This document shows positions 27,402 to 37,104 of a stretch of 64,000 nt of DNA, piece after piece. How positions within the stretch are numbered: position 1 is the stretch's first letter; every line of letters begins with the position of its first letter. The stretch covers positions 186,001 through 250,000 of the forward strand of contig ALYF01000002.1 in assembly GCA_000293845.2 (NCBI GenBank), read 5' to 3'. The stretch is from an alpha proteobacterium IMCC14465 (GTDB lineage Bacteria; Pseudomonadota; Alphaproteobacteria; RS24). Below the pieces are notes generated by a model. It ran no database searches. It was not told where the DNA came from and saw only the letters and a list, made by a program, of their open reading frames with translations. A program made the translations under genes and the position numbers.

Positions 27402-27584
27402 TTACTTATCTTTAGCCTTTCTGCCTTCAGCCAATGAACCTTTCAACATGCCAGCAGTAAAACCAAACTCTTTGCAAAGACGCTTTACTTCTTTCAGTGC
27501 ATTGGCACGTTCGTTCTTCTTAGCTTCAACCATTTGCTGCTGAATTGCTTCCATTTCAGCTTTCAATTCGTCATAAGATTTCAT
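27402..27584 (-). CDS. Short H-NS-like protein without DNA-binding domain
   Basis: A 60-residue protein. The sequence reads as the N-terminal oligomerisation region of H-NS/Bv3F-type nucleoid proteins: a coiled-coil helix (DELKAEMEAIQQQMVEAKK) followed by an EVKRLCKEFGFTAGML turn that in full-length members precedes the linker. The C-terminal domain with the YRNP...TWSGRGRxP motif is absent, and a stop follows at once. GGAGGTG precedes the ATG, so it is a real gene. Truncated H-NS forms in other islands act as antagonists of silencing; that role here is inference. Confidence 0.7.
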   Translation of the reverse strand: MKSYDELKAEMEAIQQQMVEAKKNERANALKEVKRLCKEFGFTAGMLKGSLAEGRKAKDK

Positions 27585-27644
27585 CTCACACCTCCGTAGG
27601 TTAAGTGTCAGTCTGATATTATAGATTTGTTAAAAGGATGAACA

Positions 27645-27664
27645 GCACGTTTTTTCTACGCTTG
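27645..27664. repeat. 20-bp element-specific direct repeat, copy 2
   Basis: Perfect match to 24114-24133, lying 61 bases upstream of the short H-NS-like gene, in its probable promoter region. The bases that follow in both copies (TATTG, later AGT-TT and GCGCAA/ACGCAA) also look related, so a longer degenerate copy may exist. Confidence 0.75.
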
Positions 27665-27778
27665 CTGTAACGTATTGTTTTGTGACTAAAGTATTTGCGC
27701 AACGTCTCACTATGCCAGTCAGTCACTGCGGCAACCATACAGACAAACAGCTTCAAACCGTGCACTTTTGGCGTGTTT

Positions 27779-28099
27779 TCAACGTTTATCTATGCTGTCT
27801 TGTTGATTTGGTAACGGTGGTTGCGGACGAATAGGAGTGAAGTCAGTTCGTTCAGTATCTTTTGATATCGTCTTTTGCTGCGGTTGCTGCCTGACTATCT
27901 TAGTCTTTGGAATAGCTACAGTACGTGTGACTGTCTTCGTTTCTGGTTTTGCCATCTTCTTAGCAAGTGCTACCATACTGCTGCTTGTGCCTAGCATCAA
28001 CTCAAGTGCTGCCCACTTTGTCTCGTCGTCTACACGCTCGATTTCGCTGCGTATTGCGTTGAGTGCTTGCTGTATCTCTTGTAAGGCACTTTTGTTCAT
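27779..28099 (-). CDS. Small uncharacterised island protein
   Basis: About 106 residues from the ATG at 28097-28099; an in-frame TTG five codons upstream would give 111. The N-terminal half is helical (MNKSALQEIQQALNAIRSEI, then DDETKWAALELML). The C-terminal half is basic and proline/threonine-rich, without clear structure. No family recognised. No good ribosome binding site is visible before either start, so the gene is less certain than its neighbours. It runs leftward toward the H-NS-like gene. Confidence 0.5.
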   Translation of the reverse strand: MNKSALQEIQQALNAIRSEIERVDDETKWAALELMLGTSSSMVALAKKMAKPETKTVTRTVAIPKTKIVRQQPQQKTISKDTERTDFTPIRPQPPLPNQQDSIDKR

Positions 28100-28253
28100 A
28101 CTGTTATTTAGCAACTAGCAGACTGGGGTGATGCGAAATCACCACCTAACTTCTGTAAGTACTCCACCATAGAAAACCGCTGCACGAAATTTTCACGCCT
28201 AAAACCCAATTTCGGATGACGAGGTTGTTGACGTGAAGCTACAGTGTTAATTG

Positions 28254-28568
28254 TCAAACCCTCACCTCATCTTTCCACCACCCCACAGCATCAGTATTAA
28301 TCTGCTTGTGACACTGTTCGCTGAGTTCAATAAAATGCTTCCCAAGCTGCGTATGCTGTTCTGTCGCCGTCATACAGCGTCCGTAGTGCTGTAGTTTGCT
28401 TGCACATATAGCCAACGTACCAACACTGGGTTTTACACGCTTAAATCGCAGCGTACGCATGTAGCACTCGCTTCTGCATAGCCAATCTTTGCTGAACTCG
28501 CTTTCGCTGCTTACAGCGCCAATCTGCTGCAATAACTCAAATACGTCGTTTAGAACCGTTTTCTGCAT
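28254..28568 (-). CDS. Small helical island protein (DUF6626-like)
   Basis: A 104-residue protein. The start ATG at 28566-28568 has GAGGAAAA seven bases upstream; the longer frame reaching 28670 lacks a site. The core SEFSKDWLCRSECYMRTLRF and PSVGTLAICASKL looks like a small helix-turn-helix or helical domain and recalls DUF6626 (from memory, unsearched). Such proteins occur in integrated elements, and a regulatory role is possible. It is the first gene of the leftward cargo and its leader contains a strong bipartite inverted repeat. Confidence 0.68.
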   Translation of the reverse strand: MQKTVLNDVFELLQQIGAVSSESEFSKDWLCRSECYMRTLRFKRVKPSVGTLAICASKLQHYGRCMTATEQHTQLGKHFIELSEQCHKQINTDAVGWWKDEVRV

Positions 28569-28584
28569 GAAATTTTCCTCAGTT

Positions 28585-28631
28585 GATAAATAACAATATG
28601 CACAGCTTGTAAGTGTTGCTGTGTATTTATC
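28585..28631 (-). promoter_or_regulatory. Bipartite inverted repeat in the leader of the first cargo gene
   Basis: GATAAATA (28585-28592) pairs with TATTTATC (28624-28631), and inside it CACAGC (28601-28606) pairs with GCTGTG (28618-28623). All arms are perfect. It ends 17 bases before the start codon at 28568, just ahead of the ribosome binding site, so it could be an operator or an mRNA hairpin that controls translation. Confidence 0.5.
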
Positions 28632-28798
28632 TGCGCATAGTGCCCAACTAAACGATATCGAGTTTGCCAACGCGAGTTGCAGCCAACGGATTTTGTCAGC
28701 ACACGTAGCGTTCTAGCAGAGGCGTTCAAAAGCGGTAGCTTCGTAATCGCTATACAAAACAAGACGCATGATAAGTCTGTGGATGATGAAACTGCAGA

Positions 28799-29152
28799 AG
28801 CTGCGTAGCACACTGTGTAATGCTACGTAGTTGCGTTGGTACTTAGGCAAGTAAACGGTAATAGCCCAACCATACCGAAACTTAGCAGCAGCTAAGAAGG
28901 CTTGTTACACAGTGGCTGATAAGCAACTCAAATGAGACGCTAATAGCTGTTAGAAGGCTGCTTAAGCCTTCTTATGGCTAAACACAATCTAAATGAGCCA
29001 CTTCAATAACGATAGGAAAATAATACGCTGTGCTGTATGTGATTGAGCGAATGCGAAAGAACAAACGGCACAAGTAGTGTTAGCGAAGCTGACACTCGAA
29101 CAGCACTTCAAATAAGTAAGAAAAGTGCGATTATCTTACATTTCTACGTAAG
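28799..29152. other. Cluster of inverted repeats, candidate structured RNA or recombination/transfer site
   Basis: Stems found by eye: 28801-28810 with 28821-28830 (10 pairs, one G-U, extendable by two); 28881-28886 with 28891-28896 (6); 28952-28959 with 28965-28972 (8), with an outer TAGC/GCTA at 28944 and 28977; 29077-29084 with 29088-29095 (8, GAA loop); 29103-29108 with 29123-29128 (6); 29135-29139 with 29148-29152 (5). Such density in 350 bases directly upstream of a recombinase suggests function, but no known RNA or oriT motif was recognised. Confidence 0.45.
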
Positions 29153-29256
29153 TCTTTGATGTATGGAAGGAATTATATGAGCACTTATTGGTTGCTCAAA
29201 TAGAACCTCAGAAAATACGCTATATGCACGAAAATATTACATTTAGGTGATGGCAT

Positions 29257-29826
29257 ATGGCACAAGCAAAGACACTTAACAAAACAGAACTTAAACAGCT
29301 ACTAGACGTAACAAATTCGTGCAGTCGTTATCCACTGCGTGACAGCATCATGCTGTTGTTTACGCATTTATGTGGTTTGCGTGTTGGAGAAGTAGCTGCG
29401 CTGCGCTTTGATGATGTACTTGATGCAAACGATACAGTACGAGACGAAATAACACTTGATGCAGCACGTACGAAATCAAAACGAGCACGTAAGATATTTC
29501 TACCAAAGCAAATGCAGCGTCAGCTACAAGCATACGTTAGCAGCGTCACAAAGCGTCCACAGCACGGTTATTTGTTTTCTACACAAAAGAGTGCAAGGTT
29601 TAGTGCAAACACCGCTACACAGCATCTACAACGCTTGTATGCACGTGCTGGAATTGCTGGCGCTACGTCACACAGTGGCAGACGCACGTGGTTAACAACG
29701 CTAAGCCAAAAGGGAGTAAGTGTGTTTGTGCTAGCTGACATGGCTGGACATCGCAGCATTCAGACAACACAGAGGTACGTAACAGTTAACGATGAGATGA
29801 AACGCAATGCTGCTGAGTTGATTTAG
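29257..29826 (+). CDS. Small tyrosine recombinase, catalytic domain only
   Basis: A 189-residue site-specific recombinase that consists only of the catalytic domain, like FimB/FimE-sized enzymes, with no core-binding N-terminal domain. The full active site is present: Arg42 (CGLRVGE), Lys73, His139-x-x-Arg142 (TSHSGRR), His165 (AGHRS) and the nucleophile Tyr174. AGGTG precedes the ATG. It converges on the large recombinase and the two stop codons overlap (TTAG). It might invert or excise DNA, or help the large integrase. Confidence 0.88.
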   Translation: MAQAKTLNKTELKQLLDVTNSCSRYPLRDSIMLLFTHLCGLRVGEVAALRFDDVLDANDTVRDEITLDAARTKSKRARKIFLPKQMQRQLQAYVSSVTKRPQHGYLFSTQKSARFSANTATQHLQRLYARAGIAGATSHSGRRTWLTTLSQKGVSVFVLADMAGHRSIQTTQRYVTVNDEMKRNAAELI

Positions 29827-31058
29827 ACAACTTCAATAGTGCCATCATCTCTACGTCTGTAGTCGGCTACAGCGTTGGTTAAACGGATTTCATCGTTAAG
29901 GTGGTAATACGTCTTTTCAATCTGTGCCACGCTAGTACCACACATATCTGCTATCTGCCTAAACGTTAAGCCACTCATAATACGCTGCGTAATCATAAAG
30001 TGACGCAAGCTGTAGGGTACCAAGTCACGTGTTTCCCTATCTGCAATCTCTGCTAACTCAATCATCTTGTGCCAGTGGTATAGCAGCGTACGCTTGCTTA
30101 GTTCGCTCTCATTGTCGATTGTAAAGATTAACTCGTCTGCAGTTTTAGGCTTGGATATATCGCGTAGTCGTTCAAAGTACTGTCCATTACGACACAAGAA
30201 GGTACGGCTCGTGCGCACTTTGCTTGTCTCTGCACGAACATGGATGCGTGCTAGCTTTTGTTGTTCGCCATTCACTGTGTGCGTTTCAATCTGTACATCA
30301 CTCCAACGTATCTGTCGCTGTTCGCCAACTCGTAAACCACTGTTAGCTGCGATTAGCACGTAGTGCTGCACGATTTTTCGCACTCTAAGTTCTGCGTCAT
30401 CTAGCTTGTTGTGTTTGGCAGTGTAAGTACGCATAGCACGATACAGTGCTTCGTATTCATCGTTAGTCAGTGTTGCACGACGTATAGCTTCATTGCCTGT
30501 GTCTAAGCGTGGTAGCTTCTTAAATTCGAAGCCATCAATGTGTGTTTCGCCATTCTTATGCAGCCACTTCATCAGCGCATTAATTGTGCTTTGTTCGTTC
30601 TGCACTGTGACTTGTTTGACGTTGCCGTTTGTAGCTTTGTGGCGATGGTAGAAGTAGTTTTCGCAGTCAGTACGTTCTAGTTCTTTCAGCTTAGTGTCTT
30701 TGCCAATGAAACTAAGAAAGTGTTGTAGATGCGTTGCGATTGTTGTGTGTCGTCCCTTAACGATGTGCCCAAGTTCAACGTCACGCATACGGAAGCTAAG
30801 ATACTTCTCCACACCTTCTTTTGTGGTTATGGAGAAGTAGGATTTGCCTTGTTGCAAATTAGCGTAAATCTCTAAGTACGCAGCTTTACCCTTTTCTATT
30901 GCAGTAGCTTCACTGCGTGTACGAAGGCTTTTACGTGCGTACTTGTTTTCTTTTGGCAACCACATACGAAACTGCCAATACTCGCCTCGCTTGTAGATAC
31001 AAGCCTCGTCAAATATGGCTATTTCGCCTTCAGCAAAGTGCTGTTTCTTCAGTGCCAA
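29823..31058 (-). CDS. Phage-type tyrosine recombinase (integrase)
   Basis: A 411-residue integrase, the likely enzyme for insertion at guaA because it lies next to that end. It has an N-terminal arm-binding-like part (to about 80), a SAM-like core-binding domain (about 80-175) and a catalytic domain. Active-site residues are Arg243 (SGLRVGE), Lys280, Arg352 (PYSLRH, with Tyr in the first histidine place), Thr in the second histidine place (MCGTS), and the nucleophile Tyr384 or Tyr385. The start is TTG at 31056-31058, with only a weak ribosome binding site. The substitutions occur in other phage-type integrases. Confidence 0.9.
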   Translation of the reverse strand: MALKKQHFAEGEIAIFDEACIYKRGEYWQFRMWLPKENKYARKSLRTRSEATAIEKGKAAYLEIYANLQQGKSYFSITTKEGVEKYLSFRMRDVELGHIVKGRHTTIATHLQHFLSFIGKDTKLKELERTDCENYFYHRHKATNGNVKQVTVQNEQSTINALMKWLHKNGETHIDGFEFKKLPRLDTGNEAIRRATLTNDEYEALYRAMRTYTAKHNKLDDAELRVRKIVQHYVLIAANSGLRVGEQRQIRWSDVQIETHTVNGEQQKLARIHVRAETSKVRTSRTFLCRNGQYFERLRDISKPKTADELIFTIDNESELSKRTLLYHWHKMIELAEIADRETRDLVPYSLRHFMITQRIMSGLTFRQIADMCGTSVAQIEKTYYHLNDEIRLTNAVADYRRRDDGTIEVV

Positions 31059-31220
31059 ATCTTAGTCTCTGAGTTACTACGAGTTTCAGTAGTCACACGT
31101 TTGTGCAACATTTTGTGTAACTGTATGAAAAAAGACTAAGGAAATCAACGATTGACTTCTTACTGTGAAAGTAATGTGTAAGTCATTAATATAATAAAAT
31201 CAATTACTTAAACTAAAAAA

Positions 31221-31233
31221 ACTACTCCCACTC
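31221..31233. repeat. Right attachment site at the guaA 3' end
   Basis: The 13 bases ACTACTCCCACTC match 24008-24020. On the minus strand they encode the last GuaA residues (IEWE with the TAG stop at 31222-31224). Leftward lies element DNA and rightward guaA. The right arm here (GATTGT) is not a match to ACTACT, so the target site is less symmetric than the element's own core. Confidence 0.88.
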
Positions 31234-32766
31234 GATTGTGCCGGGCGGTTTGGATGTCACATCATATACGACGCGGTTAATGCCGCGGACTTCATTGATA
31301 ATACGCGTAGAAACGCGACCTAAAAATTCATGCGTGAAGGGGTAATAATCTGCTGTCATGCCATCGGTTGACGTGACGGCACGAAGCGCGCACACATAGT
31401 CATATGTCCGGCTGTCGCCCATAACACCGACGCTACGCACCGGCAACAGCACGGCAAATGCCTGCCATATCTCATCATAAAGACCTTGCTTGCGTATCTC
31501 ATCAAGATAAACAACATCGGCTTTTCTGAGAATCTCTAGCTTCTCTTGGGTAATCTCACCTGGAATACGAATGGCGAGACCGGGGCCAGGAAACGGATGC
31601 CGTCCGACAAACGCATCGGGGAGACCAAGCTCGCGTCCTAAGTCACGCACCTCGTCTTTAAACAATTCACGTACCGGCTCAACCAGTTTCATATTCATGC
31701 GCTCAGGTAGACCACCAACATTATGATGGCTTTTAATCGTGACACTCGGCCCGCCGGTAAAAGACACGCTTTCAATTACATCGGGATAGAGCGTACCCTG
31801 CGCGAGAAAATCCGCACCGCCAACCGCCTCTGCCTCGGCCTCAAAAACATCAATAAATGTCGCGCCAATAATCTTACGCTTTTGCTCAGGGTCAGAGACG
31901 CCATCTAGCTTGGATAAAAATAGATCAGACGCATCCCTATGAACGAGCTTGATATTATAATGGTCACGGAACAAGCCAACCACCTGCTCACTTTCGCCGG
32001 CGCGCATCATGCCCGTATCGACATAAACACAAGTCAGCTGCTCGCCAATCGCTTCATGCAACAAGACAGCCACGACAGAGCTATCAACCCCGCCAGAGAG
32101 ACCGCAAATCACCCGCCCCTCACCGACCTGCGCGCGCACTTGATCAATTGCTTTTTTCTTGAAAGCCGCCATCGACCATTGCCCGTCACATCCAGCAATA
32201 TTATGCGTAAAGTTCCGTAACATTTTCGCGCCATCCGGCGTATGCACAACCTCGGGGTGGAACTGCACCCCGTAAATTTTATCTGCTTCATTGGCAATGG
32301 CGGCAAAAGGGGCGTTCTCAGATGTGCCAATCACCTCAAATTTTTCCGGTAGAGCCATGACACGGTCACCATGGCTCATCCATACTTGAACTTCAGAACC
32401 CGGATTTGCAATCCCTTCAAAAAGCGGACTGGCTTTCGACAGTGACAATTTAGAACGACCAAATTCACGTTCGTTAGATGTCTCGACACGACCACCGAGC
32501 TGGGCGCATAGGGTTTGCTGACCATAGCAAATGCCAAGTATGGGTTTGCCTGATTTCAGAATTTCTTCGGGTGCGCGCGGCGTATCGATGTCTGCTACGC
32601 TATTAGGCCCACCAGACAAAATAACGGCATTAGGGTCAATTTCGGCAAATTTCTCAGAGGCACTCTGAAAAGGCACTATCTCACAATAGACACCACTTTC
32701 TCTTACACGTCGGGCGATAAGCTGGGTTACCTGACTGCCAAAATCAATAATCAGAATGCGGTCCAT
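31222..32766 (-). CDS. guaA: GMP synthase (glutamine-hydrolysing)
   Basis: Converts XMP to GMP with glutamine and ATP. The N-terminal class I amidotransferase domain carries the nucleophile in GICYGQQ (about 80) and the His/Glu pair in FHPEVVHT. The ATP-pyrophosphatase domain has the P-loop [10 protein letters not shown]. The C-terminal dimerisation domain ends in PPGTIEWE. Length 514. The stop codon lies in the element's attachment site but the protein is complete. It directly follows the TPR gene with no gap (TAA then ATG), in a leftward guaB-TPR-guaA set. Confidence 0.97.
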   Translation of the reverse strand: MDRILIIDFGSQVTQLIARRVRESGVYCEIVPFQSASEKFAEIDPNAVILSGGPNSVADIDTPRAPEEILKSGKPILGICYGQQTLCAQLGGRVETSNEREFGRSKLSLSKASPLFEGIANPGSEVQVWMSHGDRVMALPEKFEVIGTSENAPFAAIANEADKIYGVQFHPEVVHTPDGAKMLRNFTHNIAGCDGQWSMAAFKKKAIDQVRAQVGEGRVICGLSGGVDSSVVAVLLHEAIGEQLTCVYVDTGMMRAGESEQVVGLFRDHYNIKLVHRDASDLFLSKLDGVSDPEQKRKIIGATFIDVFEAEAEAVGGADFLAQGTLYPDVIESVSFTGGPSVTIKSHHNVGGLPERMNMKLVEPVRELFKDEVRDLGRELGLPDAFVGRHPFPGPGLAIRIPGEITQEKLEILRKADVVYLDEIRKQGLYDEIWQAFAVLLPVRSVGVMGDSRTYDYVCALRAVTSTDGMTADYYPFTHEFLGRVSTRIINEVRGINRVVYDVTSKPPGTIEWE

Positions 32767-33261
32767 TTATTCTTCCGACTGCTTGGCGTTATCTGTCTCA
32801 CTCTCATCTTCCTGTGAAGCATTTTCAATCATCGTTAAAAGTGTTTGTTGCTCCGCGCAATTGCCGCAAAGCTTTTCGAGACGTTTGAGGTGGATATCAG
32901 CCTCTTCAAAATCTTCCAGCGTGACGGCTGCCTCGCCTGCCCAGAGAATTGCTTGCAAGTCTTTCGGGTTAATATTGAGGCCGCGCGCGATAAGACGCAA
33001 ACCCTCTGCCGGATCTTCATTGAGACTCGATAAATGCCCTTTTAGAAAAAAAGCATCGGCATTAGCTGGATTAGCAAGCAAAGATTGAGTGAGCAGAGTA
33101 TCGGCCTTATCGAGCTCTTTGTTTTTGAATGCCAAATCAGCCTCGAGATAAAGCTTCTTAGATAGCACCTCCATATCGGAAGTTGCCGCCTGCAAAGGCA
33201 GAGAGACCAGAGCCATTATCGGTAAAATTAACACCAGTAAAATTAACAAACGTTTCGTCAT
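32767..33261 (-). CDS. Periplasmic TPR-repeat protein
   Basis: A secreted protein of about 164 residues. The signal peptide (KRLLILLVLILPIMALVSLP then LQA) is followed by tetratricopeptide-like helices: LYLEADLAFKNKELDKADTL, LLANPANADAFFLKGHLSSL and INPKDLQAILWAGEAAVTLED. The C-terminus has a CGNC pair and an acidic tail. It is a protein-interaction module of unknown partner. Start ATG at 33259-33261; a TTG eight codons upstream is possible. It sits between guaB and guaA, and translation of guaA is coupled to it. Confidence 0.83.
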   Translation of the reverse strand: MTKRLLILLVLILPIMALVSLPLQAATSDMEVLSKKLYLEADLAFKNKELDKADTLLTQSLLANPANADAFFLKGHLSSLNEDPAEGLRLIARGLNINPKDLQAILWAGEAAVTLEDFEEADIHLKRLEKLCGNCAEQQTLLTMIENASQEDESETDNAKQSEE

Positions 33262-33324
33262 GTCCGCACCGTATCTCCTCAACATTTTTTCACCGGCTCA
33301 TTAAAGGCTTAAAGCCCAAGTCAC

Positions 33325-34839
<1,515 letters not shown>

Positions 34840-34997
34840 TCACTATTACTTGGCAAGTGTTCTTAACACCAAACATGGCTGAGGTCTAAAAAATATCTGC
34901 GTTTTTCTATTATTTTTTTCATCACTAAAAACCTCATTAATAACAAGAACTTCGACCAGAGCCAAAAAAGAGATTTTTTTATGCCTCGGGCTTACGG

Positions 34998-35687
34998 TCA
35001 AGGGCCCCCGGGCTTCCGGCCAAGTGCAATAACATAAAGCTCAGATGATTCTTTACGGCTGGCCTTTGGCTTTACATGTATCACACGGGTGAAGCTTTTC
35101 TTTAACTGCCCCAATAAATCCGCTTCTGTTCCACCCTGAAAGACTTTGGCGCAAAACGCGCCACCGGGCGCAAGATTTTCAATCGCAAAATAAGCTGCCG
35201 CTTCAGCCAGTGCGATGGTGCGCAAATGATCGGTATTTTTATGTCCCGTTACGGCAGCTGCCATATCTGAAAGCACGAGGTCAGGTGCGCGACCGGCAAG
35301 CTTACAAATTTCATCCGGCGCGGCATCATCCATAAAATCCATTTTCAGAATTTCAGCGCCCGCAATCATATCGACATCCTGAATATCAATACCGATAATA
35401 TAAGCACCGGAATTTTTATCGGATCGCGTGCGCTTAACGGCAACTTGCAACCAGCCGCCCGGCGCGCATCCTAAATCAACGACACATTGCCCTGGTTTTA
35501 AAAGTTTATATTTATCATCAATCTCAATCAGCTTGTAAGCCGCCCGGGAACGATAGCCATCTTGCTGGGCTTGCGCGACATAAGGGTCGTTGAGCTGGCG
35601 TTCCAACCATCGGGTTGACGAGATTTTACGCCCTTTTGCAGTTTTGACTTTTGTTTTTAGTCGCCCTTCGCGCCCAGACTTGGCCAT
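34998..35687 (-). CDS. rlmE: 23S rRNA 2'-O-methyltransferase RlmE (FtsJ)
   Basis: Methylates U2552 in the 23S A-loop, late in 50S assembly. The start is basic; then come [15 protein letters not shown] (with catalytic Lys), [11 protein letters not shown] (SAM site), [11 protein letters not shown] (catalytic Asp), and VFQGGT near the C-terminus. Length 229. Its ATG overlaps the stop of the upstream ppx gene by one base. Confidence 0.95.
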   Translation of the reverse strand: MAKSGREGRLKTKVKTAKGRKISSTRWLERQLNDPYVAQAQQDGYRSRAAYKLIEIDDKYKLLKPGQCVVDLGCAPGGWLQVAVKRTRSDKNSGAYIIGIDIQDVDMIAGAEILKMDFMDDAAPDEICKLAGRAPDLVLSDMAAAVTGHKNTDHLRTIALAEAAAYFAIENLAPGGAFCAKVFQGGTEADLLGQLKKSFTRVIHVKPKASRKESSELYVIALGRKPGGP

Positions 35688-36904
35688 TATGCGGCTCCTT
35701 TAGTTTTTCTGCCACGCCGCATTCTTTGACGCCTCTGAGTTTTTCTTATCAATCTCAAAAGAATACCTTCCCGAATGCCTCTATCCGCAATTTTAAGTTC
35801 TTCAACTGGCCAAGTTCTTATGATGGCCTCCAATACGGCACAGCCGGACATGACCAAATCAGCTCTTTCTTTGCCGATACAGTTATTATTTTGACGTTCT
35901 TCATGCGTCATATTCATTAATGATTGAATAACAGCGATAACTTCGTCGCGCTTCATGACCGTGCCATCGACAACATTACGGTTATACTTCTTCAGCCCCT
36001 TATGAATAGCTGCAAGCGTTGTGACCGTACCCGAGGTACCAATGAGTTGAACATTGGCGAGATTATCAGTGTAAAAATTCTGTTTCTCGGCAAAGGCGCG
36101 TATCATTTTTTCGGCGTCATCTGCAATTTGTGCATAAATCTCCGACGACATGGTGGTGCCATCATATTTTTCAGATAGGCGCACCACACCCAGAGGCAAA
36201 GAAATCATATCTTGCAGCTCATATCGGCCTTTATTTAAAGACAGGCATGTGATTTCCGTACTGCCCCCACCAATATCAAACACAACAGCATGCGGAAATT
36301 GCCTGTCAAACAGCGCGCCACACCCAATTGCGGCAAGTTCAGCCTCATCCTTACCGTCGATAATCTCTAAGCGTAAGCGGGTTGCTTTTTCAATCTGGTG
36401 AATAAAAGCTTCGCCATTTTCTGCCTTTCTGCACGCTTCGGTGGCGACACAACGCACCCAGCGCACGCGGTGACGGCGAACTTTCGTTGCACAGACACGC
36501 AGAGCATCAATCGTGCGCTCCATAGCTTCGGCAGATAATTTATTTGAACGCTCCAGCCCCTCTCCCAAGCGAACAATGCGCGAAAAAGAGTCGATGACCT
36601 TAAAGCCATTGCCTTGAGGTTCAACAATTAACAAACGGCAATTATTTGTGCCAAGGTCAATTGCAGCATATTTTTCTTTGGAATGGGGTTTATGCGAGTT
36701 TCTATTGGATTTATGGCGGGTTTTTAGGGATTTAGGTGCCTGATTAACATCAATACCTACATCAATATTATTATCAGTGCCTTCATCAACTCGACCCTCT
36801 AACCCAGTATCCGTTTGTGGCGCACCATCGGGAGACAGAGGCGCATTTTCAGATATATTTAGAGCTGCATTTTCAGCTGCATTTTCAGGCAGTTTGTCAG
36901 CCAT
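35687..36904 (-). CDS. Exopolyphosphatase/pppGpp phosphatase (Ppx/GppA family)
   Basis: Splits phosphate from polyphosphate or the gamma phosphate from pppGpp; the sequence does not decide which. The ASKHA fold is visible as [40 protein letters not shown] and [16 protein letters not shown], then the TSGTVTTLA loop. The first 80 residues are a low-complexity extension partly made of [10 protein letters not shown]- and DVGIDVN-like repeats, with a 13-base DNA duplication at 36862-36887. It lacks the long C-terminal half of E. coli Ppx (405 residues). Overlaps rlmE by one base. Confidence 0.9.
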   Translation of the reverse strand: MADKLPENAAENAALNISENAPLSPDGAPQTDTGLEGRVDEGTDNNIDVGIDVNQAPKSLKTRHKSNRNSHKPHSKEKYAAIDLGTNNCRLLIVEPQGNGFKVIDSFSRIVRLGEGLERSNKLSAEAMERTIDALRVCATKVRRHRVRWVRCVATEACRKAENGEAFIHQIEKATRLRLEIIDGKDEAELAAIGCGALFDRQFPHAVVFDIGGGSTEITCLSLNKGRYELQDMISLPLGVVRLSEKYDGTTMSSEIYAQIADDAEKMIRAFAEKQNFYTDNLANVQLIGTSGTVTTLAAIHKGLKKYNRNVVDGTVMKRDEVIAVIQSLMNMTHEERQNNNCIGKERADLVMSGCAVLEAIIRTWPVEELKIADRGIREGILLRLIRKTQRRQRMRRGRKTKGAA

Positions 36905-37104
36905 GATAGCTTTCCGTAATTATCAGCCACACAAGTGGATCGAACTTAATCGTTAGCTTGATAATAAACACGAAAATAAGATTTAGGTAGTAGATTGTGT
37001 AATTTTTGCTCAATTAAGCAAAAAAAACCTTTTAGTTGCTTAAAAATAAATAAAATGTATTTTGTTCAGTGAACCTTTTGCCACGGATACCCGTAAAGGG
37101 TGAG

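Larger units (their letters stand above)
28569..29256. other. Hairpin-rich non-coding stretch between cargo and recombinases
   Basis: A 688-base region with no convincing gene; the one longer minus-strand frame has no ribosome binding site and no family look. It contains the leader hairpin at 28585-28631 and a run of inverted repeats from 28801 to 29152. A few codons-long frames occur, one (MSTYWLLK, ATG near 29177) with a good GGAAGGA site. The promoters of the cargo genes and of the small recombinase must be here. Confidence 0.6.
24008..31233. mobile_element. 7.2 kb integrative element inserted at the 3' end of guaA
   Basis: The element is bounded by the perfect 13-base direct repeat ACTACTCCCACTC at 24008-24020 and 31221-31233. 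The right copy overlaps the last codons and stop of guaA, so insertion leaves GuaA intact. Inside are two tyrosine recombinase genes at the guaA end and a leftward cargo of six genes. The 3' end of guaA is a known integration site for genomic islands in many bacteria (established knowledge). There is no relaxase, plasmid replication gene or phage structural gene. Base and codon use differ from the flanks by eye. Confidence 0.88.

Noticed and set aside
27837-28118. 93-codon hydrophobic frame on the plus strand inside the element
   Set aside because: It is the antisense image of the 106-aa gene; the hydrophobic look comes from reading its polar codons backwards, and no ribosome binding site precedes it.
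28550-28813. 87-codon frame on the minus strand across the start of the first cargo gene
   Set aside because: It has no ribosome binding site, overlaps a better-supported gene in another frame, and has low-complexity Ser/Cys-rich composition typical of a shadow frame.
28799-29152. CRISPR array or integron attC array in the hairpin-rich stretch
   Set aside because: There are no regularly spaced identical repeats, no cas genes, and the stems differ in sequence and size, unlike an array.
28799-29256. Retron-like non-coding RNA
   Set aside because: No reverse transcriptase gene is present in or near the element.
24008-31233. Element as a prophage or conjugative element
   Set aside because: No capsid, terminase, lysis, relaxase, type IV secretion or replication gene is seen in 7.2 kb. 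It is too small and lacks the parts, unless a helper provides them.
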